A stretch of DNA of 64,000 nt, from NCBI RefSeq assembly GCF_033958435.1, contig NC_134137.1, positions 107,084,501-107,148,500 of the forward strand, in the 5' to 3' direction. The position numbers were made by a program, and so were the translations under genes. Shown one piece after another: positions 22,854 through 34,200 of the stretch. Position 1 is the first letter of the stretch, and every line of letters starts with the position of its first letter. The stretch is from Carettochelys insculpta. Its lineage: Eukaryota > Chordata > Testudines > Carettochelyidae. The notes under the pieces are model-generated. The model saw only the letters and a program-made list of their open reading frames with translations, did no database searches and was not told the DNA's origin.

Positions 22854-23949
22854 ACCCAAGATACAGCGACCACTACCTCTGAAAGGGCTGTAACGAAGTC
22901 ATTCTTTGTAGATGTTAACCATCTTCCTTTGGTTGGGAGAGTCCCAAATTTTGCTTCCATTACAGAAATAACACTGTTGTCCTGACTAATGTCCTGCAAT
23001 TGCTGGGAAGCTCCTTCTTCCATAGTTTTCCTCTCCAAGGAACCAATTAGCAGCTCCTTTGCTGAGCCGGGGGCTGCTTGTGGCTTTTATGACATCAATG
23101 TGCCGGGACTAGAAGTTGACAGGGAAGATGTGGAGCAGGAAACCTTGGAACAGATGGAGGTTGTGAGGTTGTGTGCTAGGAGCTGGGGAAATGGAACACA
23201 CTGCTCCTTCTTCCCTCCAGAGAAACAGCTACCAGCCACCTTGCTTGGAAATGGTGGTTTGTTCTGAGCATAGCAGTACTGCTTCTTGCTGCCCCAGGGC
23301 CTAGCAAAGCTGGCTGCTTTGCTCTCTTGTCCAGTTGAGATGAGGCAGACCTCTGCAAGGATGCTTTGGGGAGCCTACTCTTTGTGTAGGTAAAGTGATC
23401 AGAAGGGGTGAGAAAGGAAGAGTGGGAAAATCAATGTGAGTAGGTTTTATGTGCATTCAGGCGAATTTTGGGATAGGTTTCTCTCCTTTTTTTTTTAATT
23501 TTTGTTTTACTTTCATCCAACTGAAAAGAAGAGAAAACTCCCCAGAATGTTTATGTAGCCAGCGAAACTGACTGCCACTGTGGTCCCAAGGATTAGGTGA
23601 GAGGGAAACCTGGTTCCCTGCCCCTGGAAGGGGCGGGGCTTAGGGCAGTCAGCATGCAGCCCCCCTCCTCTCCTCCCCTCTCGTGTGCGCTACTTAAGTA
23701 CTGCATACGGAGTGGCAGCACAGCACTGCCATGCTTCAAAAGGAGCCAGAGCTCTGGTCGCTGCCACTGCTCCTTTGCCACACCATTGGCGGGCTTGTAT
23801 GTCGCTATTCAAAGGCCAGGGAACTTCTGTTTTAGCAGAATTATTCTTGGCAACGTTTCACACACACTGGCAAAGTATAACCTTTGAGGATGCTGGTTGC
23901 AGTAAATGTCATAGAAACAGGGCAGGGAAATGGGTTTAATGTGGGGGGA
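22854..23949. other. No gene recognised
   Basis: Overlapping frames of 85-96 codons occur on both strands but carry no family signature. A GC-box-like GGGGCGGGGC at about 23630 lies in a GC-rich patch that looks like repeat rather than promoter. Confidence 0.4.
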
Positions 23950-24066
23950 GATGGGCAGGCTTGGCGTCTCAGTAAGATGGATAAAGAGGGTCACACAGGA
24001 ATCATCCCAACTTCTTTCCTCCCCCGAGAAAAGTATCCATGGATGTGTGCCTGTGGTAGCAAAATA
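23950..24066 (+). other. SH3-like peptide signature, possible exon relic (weak)
   Basis: The frame at 23962 reads WRLSKMDKEGHTGIIPTSFL and runs to a stop at 24067. A tryptophan followed about ten residues later by GHTGIIP and then xSFL is the pattern of the second half of an SH3 domain (W...G.IPSNYV). The first half (ALYDF block) is not present upstream. There is no convincing pyrimidine tract before the putative acceptor. It could be a fragment of a real exon, a pseudogene piece, or chance. Confidence 0.2.
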
Positions 24067-24069
24067 TAA

Positions 24070-26418
24070 GCAAATGTAGTTCTAAACAACAAAAAGGGAC
24101 TTTTAAATATGATATTTTAAAATGGCAGAAGGGAAGATTGTTGTTCTCAGGTCTTATATTGCTTGTTTTCTTTTGAAAAATCTTACTTGCTATCAAATAT
24201 AATAAAATACACATTTAAATACCAGCTTTGCCCAAGCAATCATTTTACAATTGTTTAATTGCAACTTGGTCTTACAAGGGCTACCAGGTGTCAGTTTTTT
24301 AGTTAGAATATCCAATTGAAAAGAGACCCTGGCAGCGGCTGTCAACACCACTGACACATGTTCATTAAATACTTACAAAATTAATGGTTTTCTGTGAAAT
24401 TCCTCTGTCTCAAAATGTGCATATTTTTGTACGAATACTAGCAAGGAGCAGCTCCATGGCGTTTCAGATGTAAGCTCTGATTTAGAGTGAAGGCACACAA
24501 ACAGAAATAATAATAAAATAAGATTTCTGGCCAAACAAACCACTAAGGATGTATTCGTAGTAACGACATCACATTATCCACTAGGCTTAGTGTAGTCCTA
24601 GCAGAATACAAAGAGGGTGTGTAAATATCAGTGGTTATCACAGTAATGAGCAGAAATAGGGATTACAGAAATGAAGCTTTAACAGTCTAGAGTCTCTAGG
24701 CTAACGTTTCACTTGTTAATTAAATCTCCTTCTGAACCTTTCCCAATTGGCTCATGAAGCAAAAAACTCTTTTACATTTAAGTACTTAGAGAAATTCATC
24801 ATGTGGCATTTCTGTGGATATACAGCTGAAATATTTATTGGGACACAATTTTGTACAGTAAACGTAAAAAATCTGAAAGTAAATTCCAGTTGCTTTCCCT
24901 CTATGTATCTCACTTCCTAATTTTTTAGAGACATTTTTCTCTACTCCATAATAGTAGGCATACTCATCATACCTAGCTAATGTAAGCAAGCAAGTTGTGA
25001 GGCTATCAATAGCAGCTACTTACGCTTAATGCTATTAATTCAAATCCATACTGCACAACGTATTAACATACATTCAGATTGAAAGACTCATCGGTTTCAT
25101 CACTAGGAATTCGGCTGACAGAGTCCTGTAATTCATAAATGCCTATGGTATGCATCGCTGCTGGAGGTTTTGGATTTTCTAAGAGCAGAATGAATTTTTT
25201 TGATTATTAATAACATTTGTAGCTATATATTTTGAGACAAAAATAATCAAATACGTTTCATGGTATACACTAATCCCCCTAAGGGGATTGAGAAGAAATT
25301 TATCTTCCCTCAGTCCCCAGGCTCTATATATAATACTGCACAACTGTCTAGGAATATTAGTGAATGTGGTTGAGGATTCTGCTTTCTCTAAAGGGTCGTG
25401 ACAGAGCAACGATGCTGGAATGAATTCACTGGTGATAGGACTTGCCATACTGCATCATATCCAACTGTATGTTATCTCCTCAGCAGTGCTATACAAAGAC
25501 TGTATTGTGATGCAGGCTAGCTAATGTACAGTACAACGATTAAGACTAGTCTCTATTTCAGGAAAAGTTCAATTCAGACTGGCTAGCTTCTGTTATACCC
25601 ATCTATTACGAAACAAGGCTCTATTAGGGTTCTGAACTTTTCTAAAGATTAGCAATGGAAGCAGCATAACCCCAGATCTTGGACTGATGTGCTTGAAGGT
25701 GATTCTTTGGTACTGGAGAGTAAAAGTTTATACAATTGGCATGGGAAATACTTGTTGTTTTTGGAGCTTGCTGCTGCAGATGCCATCCATTACTAGTTAC
25801 AGCTTTTGAAATTATTATGTAATGTGTATAAAGCACTATAGATGAAATACCTCATCATCAACCAGCAGGGGCTCAGCGCCCATTGGTGTCTGATGCCTCC
25901 CTCCTTATTTCCTTCCATCTATCCCTGTCAGGTGTGGAGCTAGTCTACAGAAATAGTCACTCCCCACTGATCTACTACATCATCTGCCCATTCTCTGTGG
26001 GGTCTGCTGCTGCTTTTTGTTATATGATTTTTAAAAATTCAGGGCCCACTTACTCATGATATAGAAATAAATATTTGTGGAGAATGGACTCTGTCATTCT
26101 TTCCCCTCTACTTTTTACCAGCTCAGACTGGTCAAATCATAAAAACTGGATGAAATGGTTTGTACTTTGCATTAATTTGCTTGATACGCAACTGACTGGG
26201 CAGTGGACAAGATTAGTGATGTGGTGGTTAATATTTTAATCTCTTCTTTTATGACAAATTTACTATATGTGAAGCTTGGCCTGTTTTATTCTTCCATATG
26301 TGTTTTCATGCATTTGGTGACTCCACAGTAGTGTTGTATCTAGATTTTTTTTTCCTGTAACATTTTTTGACCCATTGTGCAATTAGATATTGGTAAAATA
26401 GGTACCAGCAATGCCAAC
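24070..26418. other. No feature recognised
   Basis: About 2.3 kb of AT-rich DNA without identifiable repeats or exons. Confidence 0.45.
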
Positions 26419-26537
26419 ACACTTTTTTTTTTTTTTCCAAAACTGTCAGTGCAGGCTGGTGTGCAGAAATTTTTGGGAGGGTGGTTTGGTTTTTTTTTTT
26501 TTTTTTTTGTTTGGTTGGTTGGTTGGTTTTTTTTGGG
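26419..26537. repeat. Poly-T runs and (GGTT)n low-complexity block
   Basis: T-runs of 14 or more at about 26423 and 26490 are followed by GGTTGGTTGGTTGG. The 221-codon frame that starts at 26377 runs through this block and into C-rich repeat, so it is not credible as a gene. Confidence 0.85.
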
Positions 26538-27290
26538 TGTAAATATGGACCAGCCCCCAAACAGTGGGCTCTGCCCTACTTCCCCTACCCTCTGCTCTCC
26601 AGCTGGCCCTGCCACCCTGTCTGTTCTCCACCATCTCCAGTTTGGCACCCGCTGCCTCACTCTCTCTGAACCCTCCCACAAGGCCCCAACACCCACCCCC
26701 CTGCCAGAATGGTCCCCACCCCCACTTAGACTGACCCCCCCGCCAAGCCCCCAACACCCCCCTTACCTGAACACCCCAGCGCTGCTCAGACTGAAACACT
26801 CCTCCAAATTTTCCCCCTGCCCCACAGCAAGGTTTCAACATCCCTGCTTCCTCTCACCCCGCACCCAGCCCAAACTCCCCACCCTGCTCAGCCCAAAGAT
26901 CTCCCTGGGAGGGAGGAGGATTGCCAGGGCAGAGGGCAGGCAGCAGCAGCAGCCACAGGTTATTGCTTCCTCGCAGTCTCTCTCCCCCATCCCCAGATCT
27001 CACCCTGTGGAACTCTGCCTCCCCACCCCCACAGCCTGCTGAGCCCTGCAGGTGTCTGGGAGGACTCCAACGGCCCAGTGGCGCCAGAGGAGGCGGTGTA
27101 GCTCCGTGAGGTGAGTGGGGAGAGGGAGGCCGCAGGGAGGCGATTCCCTGCGGCTGCTGCCACCTGCCTGCCCTGGTAATCCTCCGCCAAGCTGGCTGGG
27201 GAGTGGGCCAGGGGTGAGGGTGAGGGTAGAGCAGCGACAGGGGCTGGGTGGCCCATTGGGTGTGCGTGTTCACACCCTGCATAAGGGCCT
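26538..27290. repeat. C-rich/GC-rich repeat block with inverted arms
   Basis: Arms at about 26911-26989 and 27116-27188 are reverse complements with moderate divergence. Both include GGAGGATT(G/A)CCAGGGCA and a run of CTCTCCCC. The left part (26570-26870) is C-rich with CCCCAACACCC-type phrases. It resembles the GC-rich interiors of the other DNA transposons here, but no termini were identified. Confidence 0.5.
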
Positions 27291-28948
27291 GCAGTGATAT
27301 AAAAGTACTTGATAGTCTTCTAAAAATTGTGTTCCGAGAAAATCCTAATTTTCAAGTGTATGGAAGCTTTGATCTTGATGCTTATTTTGGGGGGCTTAGC
27401 ACTGAGCTGGGGGGCGGGGGGCAGCTGTTGTATATATGCACTGGCGTACTGGCACCACTCCAGGGACTCCTCAGCCAGCCCAGTGGGGACTGATGGGGTA
27501 AAAAAGTCTCCCATGATCGTGCATGCAGCGTGCATACATCTATCAGAATGGACGTGGGTAACACCCCTTGGAGAGCAGTAGTTATGAGAGGCAAGTAACT
27601 GTTTTCTGTAGGTGCTGCAAATTGCTAGGCCTGGTGTCACCTGAAGAGTTGTATGTTCACAACAAAAACACTTCTAGCCATAACTTTAATGAGAGAGAAT
27701 CTGGTGGTGATATTGCCAAAGAAGAAACTTTTAGTAATTCTCTCTGACATCCAACATGTCGAAAGTACGAGAGGCAAAATGTTTCTTAGGATGAATGACA
27801 GACAGCTATCTCAAAGGCCAAAGCAGCAGATAAACGCAACTCTGAGTGCAGTGTATAATAAGATATGTAGCTAATACTGTTTTTGTTGTGCCTACTCAAG
27901 AAGATACCTACTCTTCACAGTGTCTCAAGAAGCAATGGACTTTATGTGGACACAGAATATTGTGAAAGGGAAAGGACAGCACCCAACGGACTCTTGGATT
28001 CCTGAGAAATAATGCTGTTTATACAGAACTGCAGGAACATGATATGCAGCAATTTGATGTCAACTGGGAAATGCTGACAAAGTTACAGGACAGATTTGTG
28101 TGGACATTTGTTTTCATCACTGTGAGAGAGAAGACTCTGAGAGATTTTGTCAATGTATAAGATTTTTTGAGGAAAATCAGATGTTAAAGGCAGAGATGAA
28201 AGTGATTGGATTGCACCTGCACTCTGTCTTTGTCCAGAGCTATTTTATAAAGGCAGTTAACTTATTCCTAAAGGGATAGTGCTCAGAATAAACACAGGTG
28301 TCAATCAAATAAATAGAACACGATGCATGTCTCCTATTCTTCTTTCCAACCCTGCTGCTCTGCCAGCCTTCCCAGTTTTATCAACTCCTAAGTCATCTTC
28401 ATGGCTTCTTATACACAGACCCTATGCAGAGTACCGTCTCTTGTAATTCATCCGCGGCTTCCAGTGTCTTCATTCATTACTCATAAAACTTTCTATGCAC
28501 GCTGCAGCATACTGTGAGTTATTCCATCTTTAAATAATTCTGTTGTTCCCCTTTCCCTATCCTCTGTCTGCTTGTCAGTCTATCCTTTGCTCTATTCTGT
28601 CTTGTGTGGCTAGACAGAACCTAACACATGGTGCTAACAAGTCATTAAAGTTTGTTCATGATGGTACCTGTCAAATGATTGCAAAAGCTAGGGGGCATAA
28701 CTGACTTGATGCATTTCGGTTTAATTAAGCAGACCTGTGGATTCCCCAAACCTAAAAACAAAGGTATTGCAGAAGTCTTGGTCACTCTGCTAGCATTCCT
28801 TGCTTGTAAGTTTGAATGAATATTCCATATCGCTTCAGACTGCTGTGGCTCATACAGGAGTATGAGCTTCAGGTTGACTTACTTGTTGTTATTCCTTAGT
28901 ACCAATGTGTTCTGCACCTCCAAGAGTTCTCCTGTTCAGTTTTTGGGG
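27291..28948. other. No feature recognised
   Basis: About 1.6 kb. A 73-codon frame at 27653-27874 and the following sequence to about 28310 have somewhat coding-like codons but many stops. A dead retroelement is possible but I could not name it. Confidence 0.35.
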
Positions 28949-28982
28949 TTTTTTTTTGTTTGTTTGTTTGTTTTGTTTTTTC
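28949..28982. repeat. (TTTG)n microsatellite
   Basis: A T-run followed by TTTGTTTGTTTGTTTTG. Confidence 0.9.
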
Positions 28983-29411
28983 AATGCTAGGCCAGAGTTT
29001 TGAATGTTCTGTGGCTATTAATTCCCACGTCCTGTTAGCTACTATCTCTGTTCACCATTGAGTCCCTAACTCCCACTCAGAACAAGCTTCCTTATTCATT
29101 GGTCAGACTCAGCAGTTGTTGATTTGCCCTTTGCTATCTGACCTCCTTATATACTCTTAGCCAATAATTCATCTCCTCCCTTGAAAAGTCTTCCCAGCCA
29201 GCACAATCTTTTCTCAGTTCACAACCTATTTTTATGGGCTGAGTAGTAGAATGAACTCTCACAGTTTATAGCCCAAATGTGCTCTTCTCTGGAAAGTGTT
29301 AAATTAAAACACTCACTACTACATCCTACCTCCTTTCGATCAGTTTTCTTATTCTTCACTTTCACACTCTGACTGAACTGTATCTGGATGTCTTGGAGCT
29401 TGAGGACTCCT
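28983..29411. other. No feature recognised
   Basis: AT-rich; nothing recognised. Confidence 0.4.
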
Positions 29412-29654
29412 CTAGGCTATGTCTGCAGTACAGCGATCTTTCAAAAGAAGATTTTCTGGAAGATCTCTTCCAAATAAACTTCTTTTGAAAGAGCACATCC
29501 ACACACAATAACAGATCAAAATAGCGATCCACTCTTTCGGTAGAGAGCATCCACACAGCCCCCCTTTCTTTCGAAAGAACAGACCAGGGATTGAAAAATC
29601 CGCTGCCATAGGGACTGCTCTTTTGAAGAAAAGGACCCATGGAGTGTCTATACG

Positions 29655-29693
<39 letters not shown>

Positions 29694-29872
29694 AAGAAGC
29701 TTTTGAAAGGAGGCACTCTTCCTGATCCTGTAGCAGAAGACAGTTCTGGGAAAAGAGACGCTGTCTTTCAATCTTGGATCAAAAGAGCGCATTTTGCGTA
29801 TGGATGCTCTGTGTGTTCTTTGAAAAAGGGCCTGATTTTCCGAAAGAACTTGCTAGTGTAGATGTGGCCTAG
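29412..29872. mobile_element. MITE of the TGTCTACACT group with TTTCGAAAGA motifs
   Basis: The ends read CTAGGCTATGTCTGCAGTAC and, as reverse complement, CTAGGCCACATCTACACTAG. Inner segments around TCTTTCGAAAGAAC recur in inverted orientation, as in the 50.6-kb element, so the two are related. A run of 31 T (29659-29689) sits near the middle. There is no coding capacity. Confidence 0.7.
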
Positions 29873-30439
29873 GTTAGTGTGTGCCATACTGCTCAAGACT
29901 TCCATGGTGCCTGTATTCTGTAGCTTTCCAGATGTTAAATGACAACAGCTTAAAATGCCACTAGTATGACTTGTTACACCCTGATGGGGTAGCTGATCGT
30001 GTTCTCATTGCGTGTTTGATCTTTTGGTTTTAGAACCTAGTAGTGGTCTTTTTTCTCTTGTGAAAGCATTAAGTAAAATAAAATCAGTAAATTGAAATCT
30101 AACACATGGATTCGTTACACACATGAAGACTGTACCCTCCTTTAGATGGTCTCAGTGTACATTTGCACTGTTTATGCACATGCATAAAAATCCTATTTGT
30201 AGGGAGTTATATGGAGAGTTATTCTTCCCTGGTCTGATCTGGAAGTAAAACGCTTATGAAAATTCAGCTTTGAAAGGTGAGTGCTGCGTGCAAGCCAAGG
30301 AAAAGGTTAAGCTGAGAATTTTTAGTTAATCCATTGAAAGATTTCATCTTTCCAGTCCTAAGAGGTCAGGGCTTGGCAATAATATTTGGTGGGATTGGGG
30401 GGACATCCCAGGAATTTGATAAGTGGTCAAGGACCTGCT
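29873..30439. other. No feature recognised
   Basis: AT-rich; nothing recognised. Confidence 0.4.
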
Positions 30440-31250
30440 CTTCCATGATATTAAATGGATGAGTTGTGGGATCTAGTATGGAGTTTGGGTGCAGAGGGGA
30501 ACTTTTTGGGTAAGGGACTGGGATGTAGGAGGGAGTGTGGGGTCTGGGAGCGAATTTGAGTGAAGGAGGAAGTTGTGACCTGGGACTAGTGGTTGAGGGG
30601 CGGGAGGGAGAGAGGGTCTAGGTGGAGGTATGGGTGCAGGATAGGATTCTGACCTGGAGGAGGGGTGTAGGAAGGGGTTGTGACCTGGGTTGGGGTGCAG
30701 GAGGGGGCTGCAGGGGTTCGGGTTGTGACTTGGGGCAGGGAGTTGAGGTCCAGAAGGGGGTGAGGTGACAGGCACAGACTCTGGATGGGAGGTGTTTACC
30801 TTACACAGCTCCCGCCAGCAGCCTGGCGGAACCCTCAAGCAGGATCCCTGCCTGCCTCACCCCCTGCATGCCACTCAGAGTGACTTGTTGTGGGGGCCAT
30901 GTGCTCTCTGCATGCCACTTGCCCTTTTGGTGGGGGCTGCAGGGGGCTGAGCAGGTGACTTGCATAGTAAGCGTGGCTCAGGTTGGGGCTGGGGACCCTC
31001 CACATATGGCCTGCACAACAAGCATGGCCCAGGAAGCTCCCACCGGCTGGTTTTCGCCAATGGGAGCTGTGAGACTGTGCTGAGGGGCAGGAGCAGCATG
31101 TGAAACTCCCCTTCTCCACCCCGGACACACACAGGGCAGCCAGCCACTTGGAGTAGTGAACAGGGGCATGGCAGACAGTGAGCCTGCCCGAGGCGCCCAC
31201 TGGACTACGGCGTGGTGATCGGCTGGATCCAGCGATTCGGTAGCAGATCT
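30440..31250. repeat. G-rich then GC-rich repeat block, likely DNA-transposon body
   Basis: 30480-30780 repeats GGGTGCAGGAGGGG- and TTGTGACCTGGG-type phrases. 30800-31230 continues with CCAATGGGAGCTG and a GGGCAGCCAGCC end. This composition and order recur in turtle hAT-type elements as I remember them. Termini are not identified. Confidence 0.45.
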
Positions 31251-32455
31251 GGCTTAAAACTGTTTTTTGAGTGCTTGTTAATGGTACCCTTTTCTCTAGA
31301 GAGCAGAACTGAAACAAAGCACCCTGTGGCAGGAGGAGAATACCCCTTTTTTTTTTTTTCTCCTCTCCAAATTGTGTGAATTTATTGCTTTTATTTTGTG
31401 GCTATTAAAACAAAAAAATAAGTTAAAAAAACATATCCCGTAGGGAAGTGGAACTGATTTTTCTTTTTCTTACTTTTTTGTAAAAAAACAAGGAACTAAA
31501 GAGCACATTTTGTAATGTGCAGGAATTTGCTGTCAGGAAGTCAGACTTTTTATTTATATTAAAAAAAAAAAACAAAAAAACGGGGAAATGACTTTTCTTG
31601 AAGTGCAACAAAATAAAACTTGCTGGTCATAGGGCCCAAAATCCCACAGTCTTTGCTCAAGCAGAAACTCCCAGTGACCTCGTGAGAATTTTGCCTTTGT
31701 AAGGACTACAGGATCCAGGACAGTTTTTAAGATAGAGGGGGAACTAATTAATTTTAATCTGAAACAGTTGAGGGTTTTTTTTATAGTAGAGTTATCTAAG
31801 CAGTAACAACTTCCTACTCCAGAATTTCCTGTCTGTTAATGACCAGCTGGAGGATAGCTTTGGGCACAGTAGAGACACCTCAACCCAGCTGGCCAGTAAT
31901 TACCAGGAAAGTTTGACCCAGAAGTGGTCATGGCTATTTTTTCTTTTTCTTCTTCTTTTTTAAAATCTCCTAGTGTTGAACAGAGAAGAAATCAAACTGT
32001 GGGTTTCTGTTACCTACACTGGCCTCTTCCCATCAGTGGATGAGCGCAAACCCTCTTTCTCAGCCTTTCGTTGCAGCTATTTTGGAATATATTGAAATAC
32101 TGATTTAGTGGAATATTAATACGCTGGAATTGGGCAGCCCCTTCCTGGAATACCCTCCTGTAGCAGGACTCAGCATGACAAGCACACATGCTTCTGGTTC
32201 CCTTTTTGGAGTATCTCATAAGCTCTTCTGATATCATAATACATTCCTTATGGCTGGTTTATTGTGATACATTGTATGAATGGTCCAAAAAATGGTTCTC
32301 AGCCAGGGCAGTGCTGAGGACTTCTGGGGATACGTCAATTGATCTTATTTGCCTAGTTGTACAACAGTCTCCAGGGCCCTGCAGTAGGACTGGGATCCAT
32401 TGCCAGGGCCATTTGCCGTAATGGCAGGAGAAGGATTACAAATTAAGCAAACAAT
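31251..32455. other. No feature recognised
   Basis: AT-rich with short T and A runs. No gene recognised. Confidence 0.4.
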
Positions 32456-32616
32456 GCAGGAGCGGGAGCGAGTGGATGTTATAGGGTGGGACGGGAGCGG
32501 GAGCGGGAGCAAGTGGATGTTATAGGGTGGGACGGGAGCAGGAGCGGGAGCGAGTGGATGTTATAGGGTGGGACGGGAGCGGGAGCGAGTGGATATTATA
32601 GGGTGGGACAGGAGCA
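32456..32616. repeat. Nested minisatellite, 41-bp period with GGGAGC subrepeats
   Basis: A constant block GTGGATGTTATAGGGTGGGA begins at 32472, 32513, 32554 and (one change) 32589. Variable numbers of the hexamer GGGAGC/GGGAGCA separate the copies, so the spacing is 41, 41 and 35 bp, the last one hexamer shorter. Confidence 0.95.
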
Positions 32617-33410
32617 AGATTTTAAAGATAGTTTTTTGTCATTCTGTGAACAACAGGAGTGCCTCAGCTGGCAGCTGCTGCGATCCAGTCACCCTCCTCT
32701 GAGGCTGGTGGCGGCACAGAAGCAAGCAGGGATGGGATGGGATGGGAAGGTGTTGTCCCCTACCCCTCACTTCTGTGCTGCTGCTGAGAGGGGTGGCAGG
32801 TTTGTAGGATTTTTGGTGGTGCCCACATGGGGTCCAAGTCCTAACCCACTCGCCGCACACCTGTCTAAGGTGCTGGGAGGAAATTTGGGTGCAGGAGGGA
32901 TGAAGGATCGGGCTCTGGAAGGGAGTTTGGATGCTGGATGGAGGCTGTGGGCTAGGGCAGGGGATAGGGGTGCAGGGTGCAGGCTCTGGGAGGGAATTGG
33001 GGTGCAGGAGAGGTGAGGGTTTGGGCTCTGGAGGGTATTTGGGTGTGGGGAGGGTGCAGGCTCTAGGTTGGGTCGGGGTAGGAGGTACACAAGGGGTTGG
33101 GGGATGTGGCCTGTGTCTGGCTTGGCTCCCATAAGTGACTCTCACCCTCCTCTGGAAGCGGCTCCTAGGAATGGAGTTCAGGGATCTCCATGTGCCACTG
33201 TTCACTGGCACCACCCCTGCAGCTCCCACTGGCCACAGGGGTGCTCAGGGCCGGGGCAGCTGCAGAGACACATGCACACCCTGCCCGGGGGCTGACGGGA
33301 TGTGCTGGCAACAGTTTCCAGATTCTCCAGTGGACAAGCAGGAAGCTGCTTTAACCCCGCTGTGCTGTCGGAGGTGACAGTGGTGTTCCCCAGCCACTTC
33401 TAAATCGTTC
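32617..33410 (+). repeat. GC-rich repeat family copy (partner at 47.4-48.05 kb)
   Basis: The block GAGGGGTGGCAGGTTTGTAG...TTTTTGGTGG near 32790 leads into GGTGCTGGGAGGAAATTTGG and G-rich units of about 45 bp (32880-33110). It ends with TCTGGAAGCGGCTCCTAGGA (about 33150). The reverse complement of 47430-48050 shows the same blocks in the same order. It is probably the body of a non-autonomous DNA transposon. The open frames of 137 and 196 codons here are composition effects. Confidence 0.6.
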
Positions 33411-34090
33411 AGGGGAGCAGGCAGGGCTGGAAGAAGCAGCAGGGAAGGCAGTCAGGGGCAGGAGGTGGGACTGGGGGATAAATCTGGCCCCCAACTGTGG
33501 CAGAGCCTGGCCCCTGTGCAGGCCCCATAAGACTTGTTGCTCGTGGCTGGTAATGATGGCATTGTCTTCAGAGCTGGGAGGCTGGAGGGAGAGTAAGAAA
33601 AGTGAAATTTGGGGTACACAAGACATATGAGGCTCCTGGAGAGGGTGCAGTAGTCTGGATTGGTCCACGCCAGCAGGTCTCCAGTACATACAATTCATTT
33701 CGCACCCTAGTAAAACTAGTCATTAAGATCTTTTCATCCTGTGATAGAACGCATCAGTGCTTTTGGCCATGCCCAGACTGTCAGTCGCTGTTCTTGTACC
33801 AGCCCAGCCGCCTCAGCCCTACTTGTCATTCCAATGTATTTTGTGCCCTGTTATTAACGATGTCCTATTGATTATATTTTCACACTTTTCTGTGATTCAC
33901 ATTAGATCAATATCTTCATTTAATATGAGGCACTCAAAATCATTCATCTTAGTATTTTGGCTCTGAGCATTTGTAACTGAATGGGACTTTCTTTCATTTG
34001 ACTGTTTTTCTTGAGTTTCTACCTGTACTTTTATCAACCTCTGTCTACTCCTGTTTACTAGGCTATAGAGTAACAAAGGTGCTTTTGTTC
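33411..34090. other. No feature recognised
   Basis: Mixed sequence; nothing recognised. Confidence 0.4.
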
Positions 34091-34200
34091 CAGTGGTTCA
34101 AAAGTTTTTGACTTAAGTATTATACACCTCCTCCCCCCCCGCACCCCTACCCCCCTAAAGAGAAGAGAACGAGAGAGAGAGAAGAAACAAATTGACATTA
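34091..34200 (+). mobile_element. hAT-like 5' end fragment
   Basis: CAGTGGTTCAAAAGTTTTTG at 34091 matches the CAGTGGTTCCCAAACTTTT terminus at 60323. It is followed by a C-run and no recognisable right end. Confidence 0.4.

Noticed and set aside
23620..23660. Promoter or CpG island from the GC-box-like GGGGCGGGGC
   Set aside because: The patch is short, CpG-poor around it and repeat-like, with no downstream exon.
26377..27042. 221-codon open frame
   Set aside because: It reads through a poly-T run (poly-phenylalanine), a GGTT microsatellite and C-rich repeats. It is not a plausible protein.
32639..33229. 196-codon minus-strand frame
   Set aside because: It is proline-rich translation of G-rich tandem units on the other strand, shared with another repeat copy.
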